The notes: generated by a model not told the origin, from the sequence alone. A DNA stretch of 31,612 nucleotides from Subdoligranulum sp. (GCA_004555405.1 SFIE01000025.1:1-31612); one strand, 5' to 3'. Counted from the stretch's first letter, positions 6,942 to 15,080 are shown. Made by a program: numbers and translations.

Positions 6942-7874
6942 TCAATCCCGCACGGGAACATCCAGCCCGAATTCCTTGGGGAGAAAGCGGGGGCACACAT
7001 TGTCAAGGGTGCAGATCACCGAGGCCGCCAGGCGGCTGCCGATCTCGCAGGAATCGGGCAGGCTTTTGCCATAGGTAAGGCCAATGGCAACGCCCGCAAA
7101 AAAGGCATCGCCTGCGCCGGTGGTGTCGATCACATGAACCTTTTTGGCGGGCACAAAGCCGCTTTCCCCGTCGGCGCTGGCATACACGGCACCCGCGCCG
7201 CCCATGGTAACCACCATGCACGGAATGTTGGCGCTGGCAACATTGCGGGCAAGAATGGCCTGCATTTCGGCGGGCGTTTTGTCCTGATAGTCATCCGAAA
7301 ACAAAAGCCCGGCCTCCTGCTGGTTGCACACAAAGCAGTCGATCTGCTGCAAAAAGTCGCGCCGCTCCATGGCAATGCTCATGTTGGAAACAGCCGAAAA
7401 CACCTTTTTGCCGTATTTTTTGGCATAGCGCAGCACCTGCTTCACGGTTTCCTTTTCCAAGTCCAGCTCCAGCGAAATGCTGTCGCAGTCCTTGAAGATC
7501 TCGTCGCCCTTTTCTTCCAGCAGCTCGGTGAGGGGGCTGGTGTCGGGCCGCTTGGAAATGGCGGCGCACACCTCGCCGTCGTTGTCAAACACGGCCAGCC
7601 AGGTGCCAAGGCCGTCGGGGGTGCGCAAAATATAATCGGTGTTCACCTTGTGGTTGTTCAGCTTGTCGATCACATCGGTGCCAATGCCCGTGTTGTCCAC
7701 AAGGCTTACAAAGGTGGGCCGAAGCTCCACATTGGCAATATCCTCGGCAATGTTGCGGCTCACGCCGCCATGCACCTGATCTACCCGGCCCGCATTGCGC
7801 CCGCCCGGAATATAAGCCGACAAAGGATACCCCTTGATATCCACAAAAACAGCACCGAGAACCACAATTCCCAT
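6942..7874 (-). CDS. PfkB-family carbohydrate/nucleoside kinase
   Basis: Starting at ATG 7874 (AGGAGG 10 nt upstream) the protein is 310 residues, the normal PfkB length. It carries the first PfkB signature around HGGVSRNIAEDIANV (35-49), an NQQE motif (184-187, Mg/phosphate region) and the second signature DTTGAGDAFFAGVAIG (250-265) with the catalytic Asp256. The GG(V/A)xRNIAE form of the first signature is the one seen in pseudouridine kinases of the PsuK type, so it may phosphorylate pseudouridine or a related nucleoside; ribokinase-like sugars remain possible. No pseudouridine glycosidase gene is adjacent. It is a single-gene unit with its own promoter and terminator. Kinase family is certain, substrate is inference. 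Confidence 0.85.
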   Translation of the reverse strand: MGIVVLGAVFVDIKGYPLSAYIPGGRNAGRVDQVHGGVSRNIAEDIANVELRPTFVSLVDNTGIGTDVIDKLNNHKVNTDYILRTPDGLGTWLAVFDNDGEVCAAISKRPDTSPLTELLEEKGDEIFKDCDSISLELDLEKETVKQVLRYAKKYGKKVFSAVSNMSIAMERRDFLQQIDCFVCNQQEAGLLFSDDYQDKTPAEMQAILARNVASANIPCMVVTMGGAGAVYASADGESGFVPAKKVHVIDTTGAGDAFFAGVAIGLTYGKSLPDSCEIGSRLAASVICTLDNVCPRFLPKEFGLDVPVRD

Positions 7875-7948
7875 ACGATCGTTTCCTCCTGAAAAAATAT
7901 GCAGGGGCCGTGCCTCTGCATAGAAAATACACAAAATACTCTGATAAA

Positions 7949-7978
7949 ATTATAAACGGCGCACCGGGCACCGGTCAA
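7949..7978 (-). promoter_or_regulatory. promoter of the PfkB kinase gene
   Basis: TTGACC (7973-7978) and a perfect TATAAT (7949-7954) lie 18 bp apart on the minus strand, about 75 bp before the ATG. Confidence 0.75.
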
Positions 7979-8000
7979 GAAAAAATCTGCCGAATTCCGC

Positions 8001-8023
8001 AAAAAAGCCCCGAAATTTCGGGG
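8001..8023 (-). terminator. palindrome CCCCGAAATTTCGGGG with T run
   Basis: A perfect 16-bp palindrome (8008-8023) is followed on the minus strand by CTTTTTT. It lies upstream of the kinase promoter with no minus-strand gene before it. It may insulate the kinase from stray antisense transcription out of the gdhA region, or be a relic. The rest of 7980-8235 is AT-rich and holds nothing I can assign. Confidence 0.45.
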
Positions 8024-8235
8024 AAAAACGGCCCTTTTGCCGCCCAAAAGCGCCCAAAGGCACATTGCACAAACATTTTCAACAGAAACATGAAATACAT
8101 TCAGCTCACAGGTGGGCACTTTAAAAAATAAGAATAAAAATAATAATAGAAAAAGCGCAAAAGATGCAAAAATATAATAAATAAAGAACCGACGCTGGAA
8201 CTGTGCAACATTTCTTCACAAAATGAAGTGGGGTA

Positions 8236-8264
8236 TTGCGCCGTGTGCGGCGGGGGAGTATAAT
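8236..8264 (+). promoter_or_regulatory. probable gdhA promoter
   Basis: TTGCGC (8236-8241) and perfect TATAAT (8259-8264) are 17 bp apart. The resulting gdhA leader would be about 200 nt. Confidence 0.6.
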
Positions 8265-8270
8265 CACATC

Positions 8271-8470
8271 ATTCCACCGGGGCAGCCGAAAAACTGCATA
8301 GAGTGGTGGGAAAGTGTAGATAGGGCGCCGCCGCGGGCGGCCAAGAGTGTGGAAAGCAGAGTGCGGCAGTACACGCGGCCCAAAGAGAGAGGCCGGGGCT
8401 GTCGGGCAGCCGGAAACCAACGGGGGCAGAGGCCCGGCGGTTTTGCGGCGGCAGAAAGGAGAATGCTGTT
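8271..8470 (+). other. long GC-rich gdhA 5' leader
   Basis: About 200 nt of likely untranslated leader with several possible hairpins, for example GGCTG/CAGCC around 8396-8411 and GGCC/GGCC around 8378-8394. I see no match to a known riboswitch class and no open reading frame with a ribosome binding site. The gdhA ribosome binding site AAAGGAG ends at 8462. Confidence 0.4.
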
Positions 8471-9817
8471 ATGGCGATTCAAAATGCGTATGTAAAGTCT
8501 GTTTTGGAAAATCTGGAAAAGTGCTACCCCAACGAGCCCGAGTATCTGCAGGCCGTAGAGGAGTTTTTAGAGCCTTTGCAGCCCGTGATCGAAAGCGATG
8601 CCCGCTATGAGAAGCTGAATGTGCTGGGCCGCATGGTGGAAGCCGAGCGCACCGTGGTGTTCAGCGTGCCTTGGGTGAACGATCAGGGCGAAGTGGTGAT
8701 GAACCACGGCTACCGCCTGCAGCACAGCAGCGCACTGGGCCCCTACAAAGGCGGCCTGCGTTTTCACCCCTCGGTGAATCTGTCGGTCATCAAATTTCTG
8801 GGCTTTGAGCAAACCTTTAAGGACTGCCTGACCGGCCTGCCCATGGGCGGCGGCAAGGGCGGCGCGGATTTTGACCCCAAGGGCAAAAGCGAGGCCGAGG
8901 TGATGCGCTTCTGCCAGGCTTTTATGAACGAGCTGCACCGCCACATTGGCGAGGACACCGATGTGCCCGCCGGTGATATCGGCGTGGGCGGCCGTGAGAT
9001 CGGCTATATGTTCGGCCAGTACAAAAAGCTGCAGAACCGCTTTACCGGCGCACTCACCGGCAAAAGCCTTGCCTGCGGCGGCTCGCTTGCCCGCACCGAG
9101 GCCACCGGCTTTGGCCTGTGCTATTTTGCCGCTGCCATGATGAAAGACCACAACGAAAGCTTTGCAGGCAAGCGTGTGATCATTTCCGGCTCGGGCAATG
9201 TGGCCACCTATGCCAACCAGAAATGCACCGAGCTGGGGGGCAAGGTGATCGCCATGAGCGACTCGTGCGGCTATATCGTGGATGAAAACGGCATCGACTA
9301 CAAGATCATTCAGCAGATCAAAGAGGTAAAGCGTGAGCGCATCAGCACCTATGTGAATTATGTGCCCGGCGCCAGGTATGTAAAGGGCTGCTCCGGTATC
9401 TGGACGGTTCCCTGCGATATCGCCATGCCCTGCGCTACCCAGAACGAGATCGGCGCAGAAAGCGCCAAGGCCCTGATCGCCAACGGCTGCTTTGCCGTGT
9501 TCGAGGGCTCGAATATGCCCTGCACGCCCGATGCCATCAACGCCATCAAGGCCGCCGGGCTGCTGTATTCCCCCTCCAAGGCTTCCAATGCCGGCGGCGT
9601 GGCGGTTTCGGGCCTTGAAATGAGCCAAAACAGCGAGCGCCTTTCCTGGAGCTTTGAGGAAGTGGACGCCCAGCTGAAAAATATCATGGAAAACATTTAT
9701 CACAGCTGCGCTGCCGCTGCCGCCAAATACGGCATGAGCGGCGATATTCAGGCCGGTGCAAACATTGCCAGCTTTTTAAAGGTGGCCGATGCCATGCTGT
9801 GGCAGGGCGTTTCCTAA
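8471..9817 (+). CDS. gdhA: NADP-type glutamate dehydrogenase
   Basis: The 448-residue protein has the size and motifs of the hexameric NADP-specific glutamate dehydrogenase: substrate-site lysines in GPYKGGLRFHPSVN and PMGGGKGGADFDPKG, the catalytic-region VPAGDIGVGGREIGYMFGQY segment, and a Rossmann nucleotide fold (SGSGNVA). It interconverts 2-oxoglutarate plus ammonium and glutamate, serving ammonium assimilation in gut anaerobes. AAAGGAG lies 8 nt before the ATG. It stands alone between its own promoter and a strong bidirectional terminator. Coenzyme preference is assigned by overall family, not by a decisive residue that I can point to. Confidence 0.93.
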   Translation: MAIQNAYVKSVLENLEKCYPNEPEYLQAVEEFLEPLQPVIESDARYEKLNVLGRMVEAERTVVFSVPWVNDQGEVVMNHGYRLQHSSALGPYKGGLRFHPSVNLSVIKFLGFEQTFKDCLTGLPMGGGKGGADFDPKGKSEAEVMRFCQAFMNELHRHIGEDTDVPAGDIGVGGREIGYMFGQYKKLQNRFTGALTGKSLACGGSLARTEATGFGLCYFAAAMMKDHNESFAGKRVIISGSGNVATYANQKCTELGGKVIAMSDSCGYIVDENGIDYKIIQQIKEVKRERISTYVNYVPGARYVKGCSGIWTVPCDIAMPCATQNEIGAESAKALIANGCFAVFEGSNMPCTPDAINAIKAAGLLYSPSKASNAGGVAVSGLEMSQNSERLSWSFEEVDAQLKNIMENIYHSCAAAAAKYGMSGDIQAGANIASFLKVADAMLWQGVS

Positions 9818-9846
9818 AACACGCTCTTTTCCTTTCCGCCGCACTT

Positions 9847-9864
9847 CCCCTGCCGGGGCAGGGG
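9847..9864 (+). other. short GC palindrome after gdhA
   Basis: CCCCTGCC and GGCAGGGG flank two bases, forming an 18-bp hairpin with no T run. It may stabilise the gdhA transcript 3' end ahead of the true terminator at 9919. Confidence 0.4.
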
Positions 9865-9918
9865 CGCGAAAGGCAATGTAAAACATTTCTCTCCTTGTTC
9901 ATACATCCATTTATCCTG

Positions 9919-9958
9919 AACACAAAGGGCGCTGCTTTTCGGCAGCGCCCTTTGTGTT
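9919..9958. terminator. bidirectional terminator between gdhA and the TraX-like gene
   Basis: A perfect 17-bp inverted repeat (9919-9935 with 9942-9958, loop TTTTCG) sits between two convergent genes. The outer parts of the arms are T-rich (CCCTTTGTGTT) on either strand, so it can serve both. Confidence 0.8.
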
Positions 9959-9975
9959 GGCAAACCATGGGGGGT

Positions 9976-10725
9976 TCAGCGGATCAGCATATACAAAACC
10001 AGCGTGAGCACCGCCAGATGTGCGGGGTAAAAGGCATAGCAGAACCAGCGGAACCACTTGGGGTGCGGGCCCTGACGGCCCTGATAAAGCCAGATGAACA
10101 GCAGCGAGATCAGCGCAAGGCCCTGCCGCGGAATTTCAAACGAAAGCCCGCCCAGCGTTACGGGAATCTGGAAGCCGCGCAGCAGCACTACATTTAAATA
10201 GTACAGGCACAAAAGCTGGGCAATACGGTCCAGCCAGCGGCGGCGCGAAAACACATAGAATACCAGCACGCTCAAAACGCCCGCGCCGTAGTAGTCCACC
10301 ATGCACAGGGTGCCCAGCGCCATGCCCAGAACGGCCGCCCCGGCCAGTGCCAATGCGGTGTACACACGGCTGCCCCGGCGGCGCACTTTTTCCACGCCGG
10401 CCATCAGGCACAGGGCCAGCAAAAAGGTGAACAGCACATTCTGGTGGAAGGGATAAATGGCTGCGCCGCCATAGAAAAAGTTAAACGGGATCTCACTGAT
10501 CAGGGCAAAGATCAGCATACGAAGCATATAGCGCTTGCGGTCGCCCGTGCGGCGAAAGCCCTCGGCGCACAGAAATGCGAAGATGGGAAAAGCCAGGCGG
10601 CCGATGTTGCTCAAAAAGTCCAGCGACAAAAGCGTGGCCCACAAATGGTCGCACAGCATAAAAGCCATGGCCATGATGTGAAGGGTAAAACTGCTGATGT
10701 CACGGTGAAAAATAGATGTTTTCAT
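9976..10725 (-). CDS. TraX-family membrane protein
   Basis: From ATG 10725 the protein is 249 residues with about seven to eight hydrophobic segments. The opening IMAMAFMLCDHLWATL, then NIGRLAFPIFAFLCAEGFRRTGDRKRYMLRMLIFALISEIPFN, is the signature of the TraX family. TraX itself N-acetylates F-pilin, but most chromosomal Bacillota homologues have no pilus context and are thought to be membrane acyltransferase-like proteins of unknown substrate; none of the neighbours suggests conjugation. An AAAGG purine stretch lies about 10 nt before the chosen start; the upstream extension of the frame has no such site and overlaps promoter-like DNA. Family is clear, function is not. Confidence 0.82.
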   Translation of the reverse strand: MKTSIFHRDISSFTLHIMAMAFMLCDHLWATLLSLDFLSNIGRLAFPIFAFLCAEGFRRTGDRKRYMLRMLIFALISEIPFNFFYGGAAIYPFHQNVLFTFLLALCLMAGVEKVRRRGSRVYTALALAGAAVLGMALGTLCMVDYYGAGVLSVLVFYVFSRRRWLDRIAQLLCLYYLNVVLLRGFQIPVTLGGLSFEIPRQGLALISLLFIWLYQGRQGPHPKWFRWFCYAFYPAHLAVLTLVLYMLIR

Positions 10726-10752
10726 GGGCGTTGTTACCTTTACTGTAAAAAA

Positions 10753-10767
10753 ATTCTGATTCAGAAT
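10753..10767. promoter_or_regulatory. 15-bp palindrome upstream of the TraX-like gene
   Basis: ATTCTGATTCAGAAT is a perfect inverted repeat around one central base, about 30 bp before the TraX-family start codon and overlapping a possible -10 (TATTCT on the minus strand). It resembles a repressor operator. The regulator is unknown. Confidence 0.45.
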
Positions 10768-10823
10768 AGCATATTTCACAAGAATACGCAAGCACAGGGC
10801 AAAAGCTTGCGCCAATTTGCCTC

Positions 10824-10852
10824 TTGAGCTTTGGCAAAGCCTGCCGTACAAT
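10824..10852 (+). promoter_or_regulatory. promoter of the DUF1275 gene
   Basis: TTGAGC (10824-10829) and TACAAT (10847-10852) with a 17-bp spacer, about 52 bp before the ATG at 10904. Confidence 0.65.
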
Positions 10853-10903
10853 CAGTAGGGCGCGCAGTAAGCACCCCCCAAACCATACAAAGAAGGGGAA
10901 AGA

Positions 10904-11566
10904 ATGATCCGTAGAAAATCCAAAAAGCAAATGTCCGAAGCGTTTTTAACGGTGGCGTTTCTATCGCTTTCCGGCGGGCTGCAGGATGCCTACACCTATA
11001 TTCTGCGGGGGCATGTGTTTGCCAACGCACAAACCGGCAACATTGTGCTGCTGGCGCAGGCCGTGATGAACCGTGAGCCGGAGCGCATTTTCAGCTATCT
11101 GATGCCGCTTGCGTTTTTTGCGGCAGGCATTGCCGCCGCCGAGTGGGTGCGCCTGCGGGAAAGCAGGCTTCACTGGCGGCAATGGGTGCTGCTGGCGGAG
11201 ATATTGATCCTGTTTTCGGTGGGCTTTATGCCCGAAACCATCAACCCGCTGGCCAACGGTCTTGTCAGCTTTTCCTGCGCCATGCAGGTGCAGGCGTTTC
11301 GCAAGGTGAACGGCTATGGCTTTGCCAGCACCATGTGCATCGGCGATCTGCGCGCCGGTATGGAATCGCTGTTCGGCTATGTGATAAGCCATAATCCCGA
11401 AACCGTGCGCAAGGCACAGTGCTATTTCGGCGTGATCTTTTTGTTTTTTGCGGGTGCCGCGCTGGGCGGCTGGCTGCTGCCGGCCCTTGGCCAAAACACC
11501 ATCTGGGTATCCTGCGGGCTGCTGTTTGTCAGCTTTTCGCTGATGTTTATCGAACCGGAAGAATAA
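10904..11566 (+). CDS. DUF1275 (YoaK-family) membrane protein
   Basis: The 220-residue protein has about six hydrophobic segments and the DUF1275 signature near the N-terminus: LSLSGGLQDAYTYILRG, then ANAQTGNIVLLA. The later AMQVQAFRKVNGYGFASTMCIGDLR segment is also typical. Members are widespread and mostly uncharacterised inner-membrane proteins. GAAGGGGAAAG precedes the start. It is divergent from the TraX-like gene, sharing a 180-bp intergenic region, so the two may be co-regulated. No function can be assigned. Confidence 0.88.
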   Translation: MIRRKSKKQMSEAFLTVAFLSLSGGLQDAYTYILRGHVFANAQTGNIVLLAQAVMNREPERIFSYLMPLAFFAAGIAAAEWVRLRESRLHWRQWVLLAEILILFSVGFMPETINPLANGLVSFSCAMQVQAFRKVNGYGFASTMCIGDLRAGMESLFGYVISHNPETVRKAQCYFGVIFLFFAGAALGGWLLPALGQNTIWVSCGLLFVSFSLMFIEPEE

Positions 11567-11574
11567 ACCCGCTT

Positions 11575-11611
11575 AAAAAAGCAGCCGCTCACGAATTTCG
11601 TGGGCGGCTGC
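11575..11611 (-). terminator. terminator after the first MATE exporter gene (and DUF1275)
   Basis: A 15-bp inverted repeat (11581-11595 with 11597-11611, one G-T pair) is followed on the minus strand by six T residues (11580-11575). It lies between convergent genes; the plus side has only a weak T-rich tail, so it mainly serves the minus strand. Confidence 0.8.
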
Positions 11612-11651
11612 TTCGCTGTTTTATGGGGCGGAAGGCACTGGGGGAAAGGCG

Positions 11652-13040
11652 TTATGCGCCCTCGAGATCAAGGTTTTCTTCGGCCTCGGCGCACAGGGGC
11701 TCGGGCTGGCCTGCGGGCTGCTGCTGCCACACACGGCGGCAGAACAAAAGCGACATGGCGGCGGCCACGCTCCAGCCGATGGGCCATGCCAGCCAGATGC
11801 CGGTGGAGCCCAATGCGGTTTTGGAAAGGAACAAGGCCAGCAGAACCCGCAGGATCAGGTCAGAGAAGGTAACGATCATAAACCAGTTCATTTTCTGGCT
11901 GCCCTTCAGAATGCCGTCGGCCACCAGCTTGGCGGAGATCACAAAATAGAAGGGCGAAAGAATGCGCAAAAACTGAATGCCGGTGTGCATGGCCCCCTGG
12001 GTGGGCTCGCTCATAAAGAATCGGATCAAAAGATCCCCCCGGAAGAAATACAGCACCGCCAGCGGAATGCAGATCAGCCACACAATGCCGACACCGGCGC
12101 GAAAGCCCTTTTGCACACGGCCGATCTTTCCGGCACCGATATTCTGCGAGGTGTAGTTGGACACACCGTTGCCAAGGGTCGTGAAAGAGGTGATCACCAG
12201 ATTGTTCAGCTTTACCGAGGCGGAATAGCCCGCAATGACAGCCGGGCCAAAGCCGTTGATAACGCCCTGAATGATGATATTGCCCACCGAGATAAAGCTT
12301 TGCTGCAGGGTGCTGGGAATGGCCACACCGGCAAGCCGCTTTAAGATGGCAAAGGAAAACAGGGGCGCGCCCTCTTTGCGGCCCATCTTTTTCAGGCGGA
12401 TATAGATCACGCCCAAGGCCAGAATGCAGCTGATGCCCTGGCAGATCAGCGTGGCCCAGGCCACACCGGCCACGCCCATGGAAAACACCGTGACAAAGAT
12501 CACATCCATGATGATATTGGCAGTGGAGGAAAACGCAAGAAAGAGAAACGGTGTTCTGGAATCGCCAAGGCCGGAAAAAATGCCGGTGGCAATGTTATAG
12601 AACATCACAAAAGGAAAGCCGATGATGTAAATGCGCAGATACAAAAGAGAATCGGCAAAAATGGATTCCGGGGTGCGGATCACCTGCAGCAGAAAGCTGC
12701 CCGAGAAAAATCCGAAGATCACCAGAAGAAGGCACAGGATACCAGAGGCAATGGCCGTGGTGGAAACCGTGGTGTGTACATTTTTAAGCTCCTTGGCACC
12801 GAAATAAAAGCTTACCAGAATGGAGCAGGCCACATTGCAGCCAAAGCTGAAGGCCAGATAGATCAGCGTGATCTCATAGCTGTTTCCCACGGCAGCCAAA
12901 GCGTTTTCGCCGATAAAGCGCCCGGCCACCAGACTGTCGGCAATGTTGTACAGCTGCTGAAAAACAATGCTGGCAAACATGGGCAGGCAGAAACGCCATA
13001 AAACCCTGGAAGGCTTTCCGATCGTTAAATCTGCGGTCAT
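11652..13040 (-). CDS. MATE-family multidrug/toxin exporter
   Basis: The 462-residue protein has about twelve membrane segments arranged as two homologous halves, the MATE fold. The N-terminus PMFASIVFQQLYNIADSLVAGRFIGENALAAVG and the repeat-like IQQ/LQQSFISVGNIIIQGVINGFG at mid-protein are diagnostic. MATE proteins export cationic drugs, metabolites or flavonoids in exchange for Na+ or H+. GGAGG lies 12 nt before the ATG. It is divergent from a LysR regulator, with their promoters interlocked over a palindrome, which strongly suggests LysR control and an inducer that is probably the exported compound. Substrate unknown. Confidence 0.9.
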   Translation of the reverse strand: MTADLTIGKPSRVLWRFCLPMFASIVFQQLYNIADSLVAGRFIGENALAAVGNSYEITLIYLAFSFGCNVACSILVSFYFGAKELKNVHTTVSTTAIASGILCLLLVIFGFFSGSFLLQVIRTPESIFADSLLYLRIYIIGFPFVMFYNIATGIFSGLGDSRTPFLFLAFSSTANIIMDVIFVTVFSMGVAGVAWATLICQGISCILALGVIYIRLKKMGRKEGAPLFSFAILKRLAGVAIPSTLQQSFISVGNIIIQGVINGFGPAVIAGYSASVKLNNLVITSFTTLGNGVSNYTSQNIGAGKIGRVQKGFRAGVGIVWLICIPLAVLYFFRGDLLIRFFMSEPTQGAMHTGIQFLRILSPFYFVISAKLVADGILKGSQKMNWFMIVTFSDLILRVLLALFLSKTALGSTGIWLAWPIGWSVAAAMSLLFCRRVWQQQPAGQPEPLCAEAEENLDLEGA

Positions 13041-13058
13041 AGTTGGTTATATCCTCCA

Positions 13059-13087
13059 TTGACATTGTATTGATACAAAATTATACT
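13059..13087 (+). promoter_or_regulatory. consensus promoter of the LysR gene
   Basis: TTGACA (13059-13064) and TATACT (13082-13087) with a 17-bp spacer on the plus strand, the best sigma-A match in the window. Its leader to the LysR ATG at 13157 is about 60 nt. The spacer is almost filled by the palindrome TTGTATTGATACAA. Confidence 0.85.
13065..13078. promoter_or_regulatory. LysR operator candidate TTGTATTGATACAA
   Basis: This is a perfect 6-2-6 inverted repeat. It occupies the -10/-35 spacer of the LysR promoter and lies just downstream of the divergent MATE -10 box. A protein bound here would occlude LysR transcription and block or bend the MATE start region. It fits the LysR-family habit of sites with dyad symmetry between divergent genes. 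Confidence 0.65.
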
Positions 13088-13108
13088 ACTAACAGAAGCA
13101 TAAATAAA
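13080..13108 (-). promoter_or_regulatory. divergent promoter of the MATE gene
   Basis: TTTATT (13103-13108) and perfect TATAAT (13080-13085) with 17 bp between them on the minus strand. The -10 overlaps the LysR -10 on the other strand, so the two promoters compete for polymerase. The weak -35 suits a promoter that needs activation. Confidence 0.65.
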
Positions 13109-13130
13109 AACTATATTTTATATGCCTGGT

Positions 13131-13145
13131 ATATCAATATTGTAT
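13131..13145. promoter_or_regulatory. second dyad upstream of LysR start
   Basis: ATATCAATATTGTAT has the palindromic core CAATATTG and shares the TTGTAT half-site with the dyad at 13065. It lies 12 bp before the LysR start codon and could be a secondary site for looping or autorepression. Confidence 0.4.
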
Positions 13146-13156
13146 GAGGTAACGCC

Positions 13157-14044
13157 ATGCCGATGAGCTATGACTACTACCATATTTTTTATTATGTGGG
13201 CAAATATCACAGCTTTACGCGGGCCGCGCAAAAGCTGATGAGCAGCCAGCCGAATGTTACCCGTGCCATGAATAATTTAGAGGCACAGCTGAACTGCAAG
13301 CTGTTTATCCGCTCGGCCAGAGGCGTAGAGCTGACCGACGAAGGAAAAATGCTGTATTCTCATGCAGAGATCGCATTTGAGCATCTTACCCTTGGCGAAA
13401 CCGAGATCGCCCATGTGAACAGCCTGCAAAGCGGCGAGCTGGTGATCGCGGCCTCTGAGATCGCGCTGCAAAAGGAGCTGCTTCCCGCGCTGAAAAAATT
13501 CCGGGGGCTGTATCCGGGCATCAGCATTCGCATTGGAAATCACTCCACCCCCGCCGCGCTGGACGCACTGCGAAAAGAGCGTGCCGAAGTGGCGGTGGTA
13601 TCCGCCCCGCAGGAAAAAGTGCCGGGGCTGCACGCGATCATGCTTTCGGAATACCGCGATCTGCTGGCAGCAGGGCCGTTTTACGCCCATCTGGGCCATG
13701 CCCGCTGCTCGGTGCGCCAGCTGGTAGAGTATCCGTGGATCTCGCTGCAGCGCGATACAGAAACCTTTGCCTTTTATGACCGCCTGTTTTCCGGCTGGGG
13801 CCTGAGCTTTGAGCCAAAGCTGCAGGCGGCCACCATGGATCAGGTGATGCCCATGGTGAAAAACAACCTGGGCATCGCTTTTGTGCCGGAATTTATGGCG
13901 CGCCGCGCCATCGAGGCCGGTGAGGCGTTTGAGATCGACCACAGCGAGGCGGTGCCCACAAGAGCCATCGCGCTGTTTTACGGGCAGCGAAAGCTGCTGA
14001 GCCCTGCCGCGCGTGAGCTGATCCGCATTCTTCAGGAAAAATAA
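13157..14044 (+). CDS. LysR-family transcriptional regulator
   Basis: The 295-residue protein has an N-terminal winged helix-turn-helix (about 1-62; YYVGKYHSFTRAAQKLMSSQPNVTRAMNNLE) followed by a linker helix and a periplasmic-binding-protein-like effector domain (about 92-290, beginning GELVIAASEIALQKELLPAL). GAGG lies about 8 nt before the first ATG; a second ATG six bases later is also possible. It is divergent from the MATE exporter gene and is likely its regulator and its own autorepressor. The effector is unknown. A strong terminator follows. Confidence 0.92.
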   Translation: MPMSYDYYHIFYYVGKYHSFTRAAQKLMSSQPNVTRAMNNLEAQLNCKLFIRSARGVELTDEGKMLYSHAEIAFEHLTLGETEIAHVNSLQSGELVIAASEIALQKELLPALKKFRGLYPGISIRIGNHSTPAALDALRKERAEVAVVSAPQEKVPGLHAIMLSEYRDLLAAGPFYAHLGHARCSVRQLVEYPWISLQRDTETFAFYDRLFSGWGLSFEPKLQAATMDQVMPMVKNNLGIAFVPEFMARRAIEAGEAFEIDHSEAVPTRAIALFYGQRKLLSPAARELIRILQEK

Positions 14045-14073
14045 TGCCGTGCCCGGGGGCCGCCCGGGGCACA

Positions 14074-14118
14074 CAAAAAGCAGCCGCCTGCAAAGTTGCA
14101 GGCGGCTGCTGTGCGTTT
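14074..14118. terminator. bidirectional terminator between lysR and purC
   Basis: A perfect 15-bp inverted repeat (14079-14093 with 14096-14110) has GTGCGTTTTT on the plus side and CTTTTTGTG on the minus side. It serves both the LysR gene and purC. Confidence 0.85.
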
Positions 14119-14128
14119 TTGTGCAAGA

Positions 14129-15010
14129 TCAGGCCAGGGGCTTGCCGGTGAGCATCTCGTAGGCCTGCAGGTAAATGGCGATGGTTTTGTCCACGATATC
14201 CTGGGGCAGCTCGGTGGGCATTACGCCGTTTTTGGTGTTGGCCTTCAGCCAATCGCGGGCAAACTGCTTGTCAAAGCTGGGCTGGCTGTGGCCGGCCTCG
14301 TAGCCCTGGGCAGGCCAGAAACGGGAAGAATCGGGGGTGAGCATTTCGTCGCCCAGCACGATGTTGCCGTTTTCGTCCAAACCAAATTCAAACTTGGTGT
14401 CGGCAATAATAATGCCGCGCTGCAAAGCATAGTCAGCGCACTTTTTATACAGGGCAATGGTGTAATCACGCAGCTTGGCGGCATAGTCGGCGCCGTGGCC
14501 GGGGAAACGCTTTTCCAGATACTCTACGCTCTGCTCAAAGCTGATGTTTTCGTCGTGATCGCCGATCTCGGCCTTGGTGCTGGGGGTGTAGATGGGCTCG
14601 GGCAGCTTCTGGCTTTCCAGCAGGCCCTCGGGCAGCTGAATGCCGCACACCTTGCCGGTTTTCTTATAGCTTTCCCAGCCGCTGCCGGTAATGTAGCCGC
14701 GCACGATGCATTCCACGGGCAGCATGGTGAGCTTTTTGCACTTCATGCTGTTGCCCTCAAAGCGGGGCTGGCGGAAGAACTCGGGCATATCGGCGGTGTT
14801 TACACTTTCCATGTGGTTGGGCAGCACATCGCGGGTCAGATCGAACCAGAATTTGCTCATCTGGGTCAGCACAGTGCCCTTTTTGGTCACCTGATTGTTC
14901 AGGATCACATCAAAGCAGCTGATGCGGTCAGTGGCGACCATGATCATGCTGTCGCCGCACTCATAAATTTCACGAACTTTTCCTTCTTTGATCGGTTTCA
15001 ATTCCTGCAT
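14129..15010 (-). CDS. purC: SAICAR synthetase PurC
   Basis: From ATG 15010 (AGAGGTG about 10 nt upstream) the protein is 293 residues. It carries the family motifs KEGKVREIYE near the N-terminus, LPVECIVRGYITGSGWESYKKTG with the conserved P-E-xx-R-x-Y-x-x-GS signature, and IIADTKFEFG before the C-terminus. The enzyme joins CAIR and aspartate with ATP to give SAICAR in purine synthesis. It is the longer PurC form (about 290 residues rather than about 240). It stands alone, not in a pur operon. Its leader of about 160 nt contains foldback repeat copy 2 and no recognisable purine riboswitch. Confidence 0.95.
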   Translation of the reverse strand: MQELKPIKEGKVREIYECGDSMIMVATDRISCFDVILNNQVTKKGTVLTQMSKFWFDLTRDVLPNHMESVNTADMPEFFRQPRFEGNSMKCKKLTMLPVECIVRGYITGSGWESYKKTGKVCGIQLPEGLLESQKLPEPIYTPSTKAEIGDHDENISFEQSVEYLEKRFPGHGADYAAKLRDYTIALYKKCADYALQRGIIIADTKFEFGLDENGNIVLGDEMLTPDSSRFWPAQGYEAGHSQPSFDKQFARDWLKANTKNGVMPTELPQDIVDKTIAIYLQAYEMLTGKPLA

Positions 15011-15050
15011 CTTGAAAACACCTCTGTTGTACCGGTAAAAAATTCGGGCG

Positions 15051-15075
15051 GCCCTGCCTTGCAATAAAGCAGGGC
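15051..15075. other. hairpin in the purC leader
   Basis: GCCCTGC (15051-15057) pairs with GCAGGGC (15069-15075) over an 11-nt loop. On the minus strand (purC mRNA) it is followed after eight bases by a TTTTTT run (about 15042-15037), an arrangement that could act as a weak attenuator in front of the ribosome binding site. Confidence 0.35.
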
Positions 15076-15080
15076 TTTTC

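Noticed and set aside
10726..10851. N-terminal extension of the TraX-like protein to 291 residues
   Set aside because: The extension is soluble, lacks a ribosome binding site and covers a palindrome and promoter-like DNA; the family normally begins at the chosen start.
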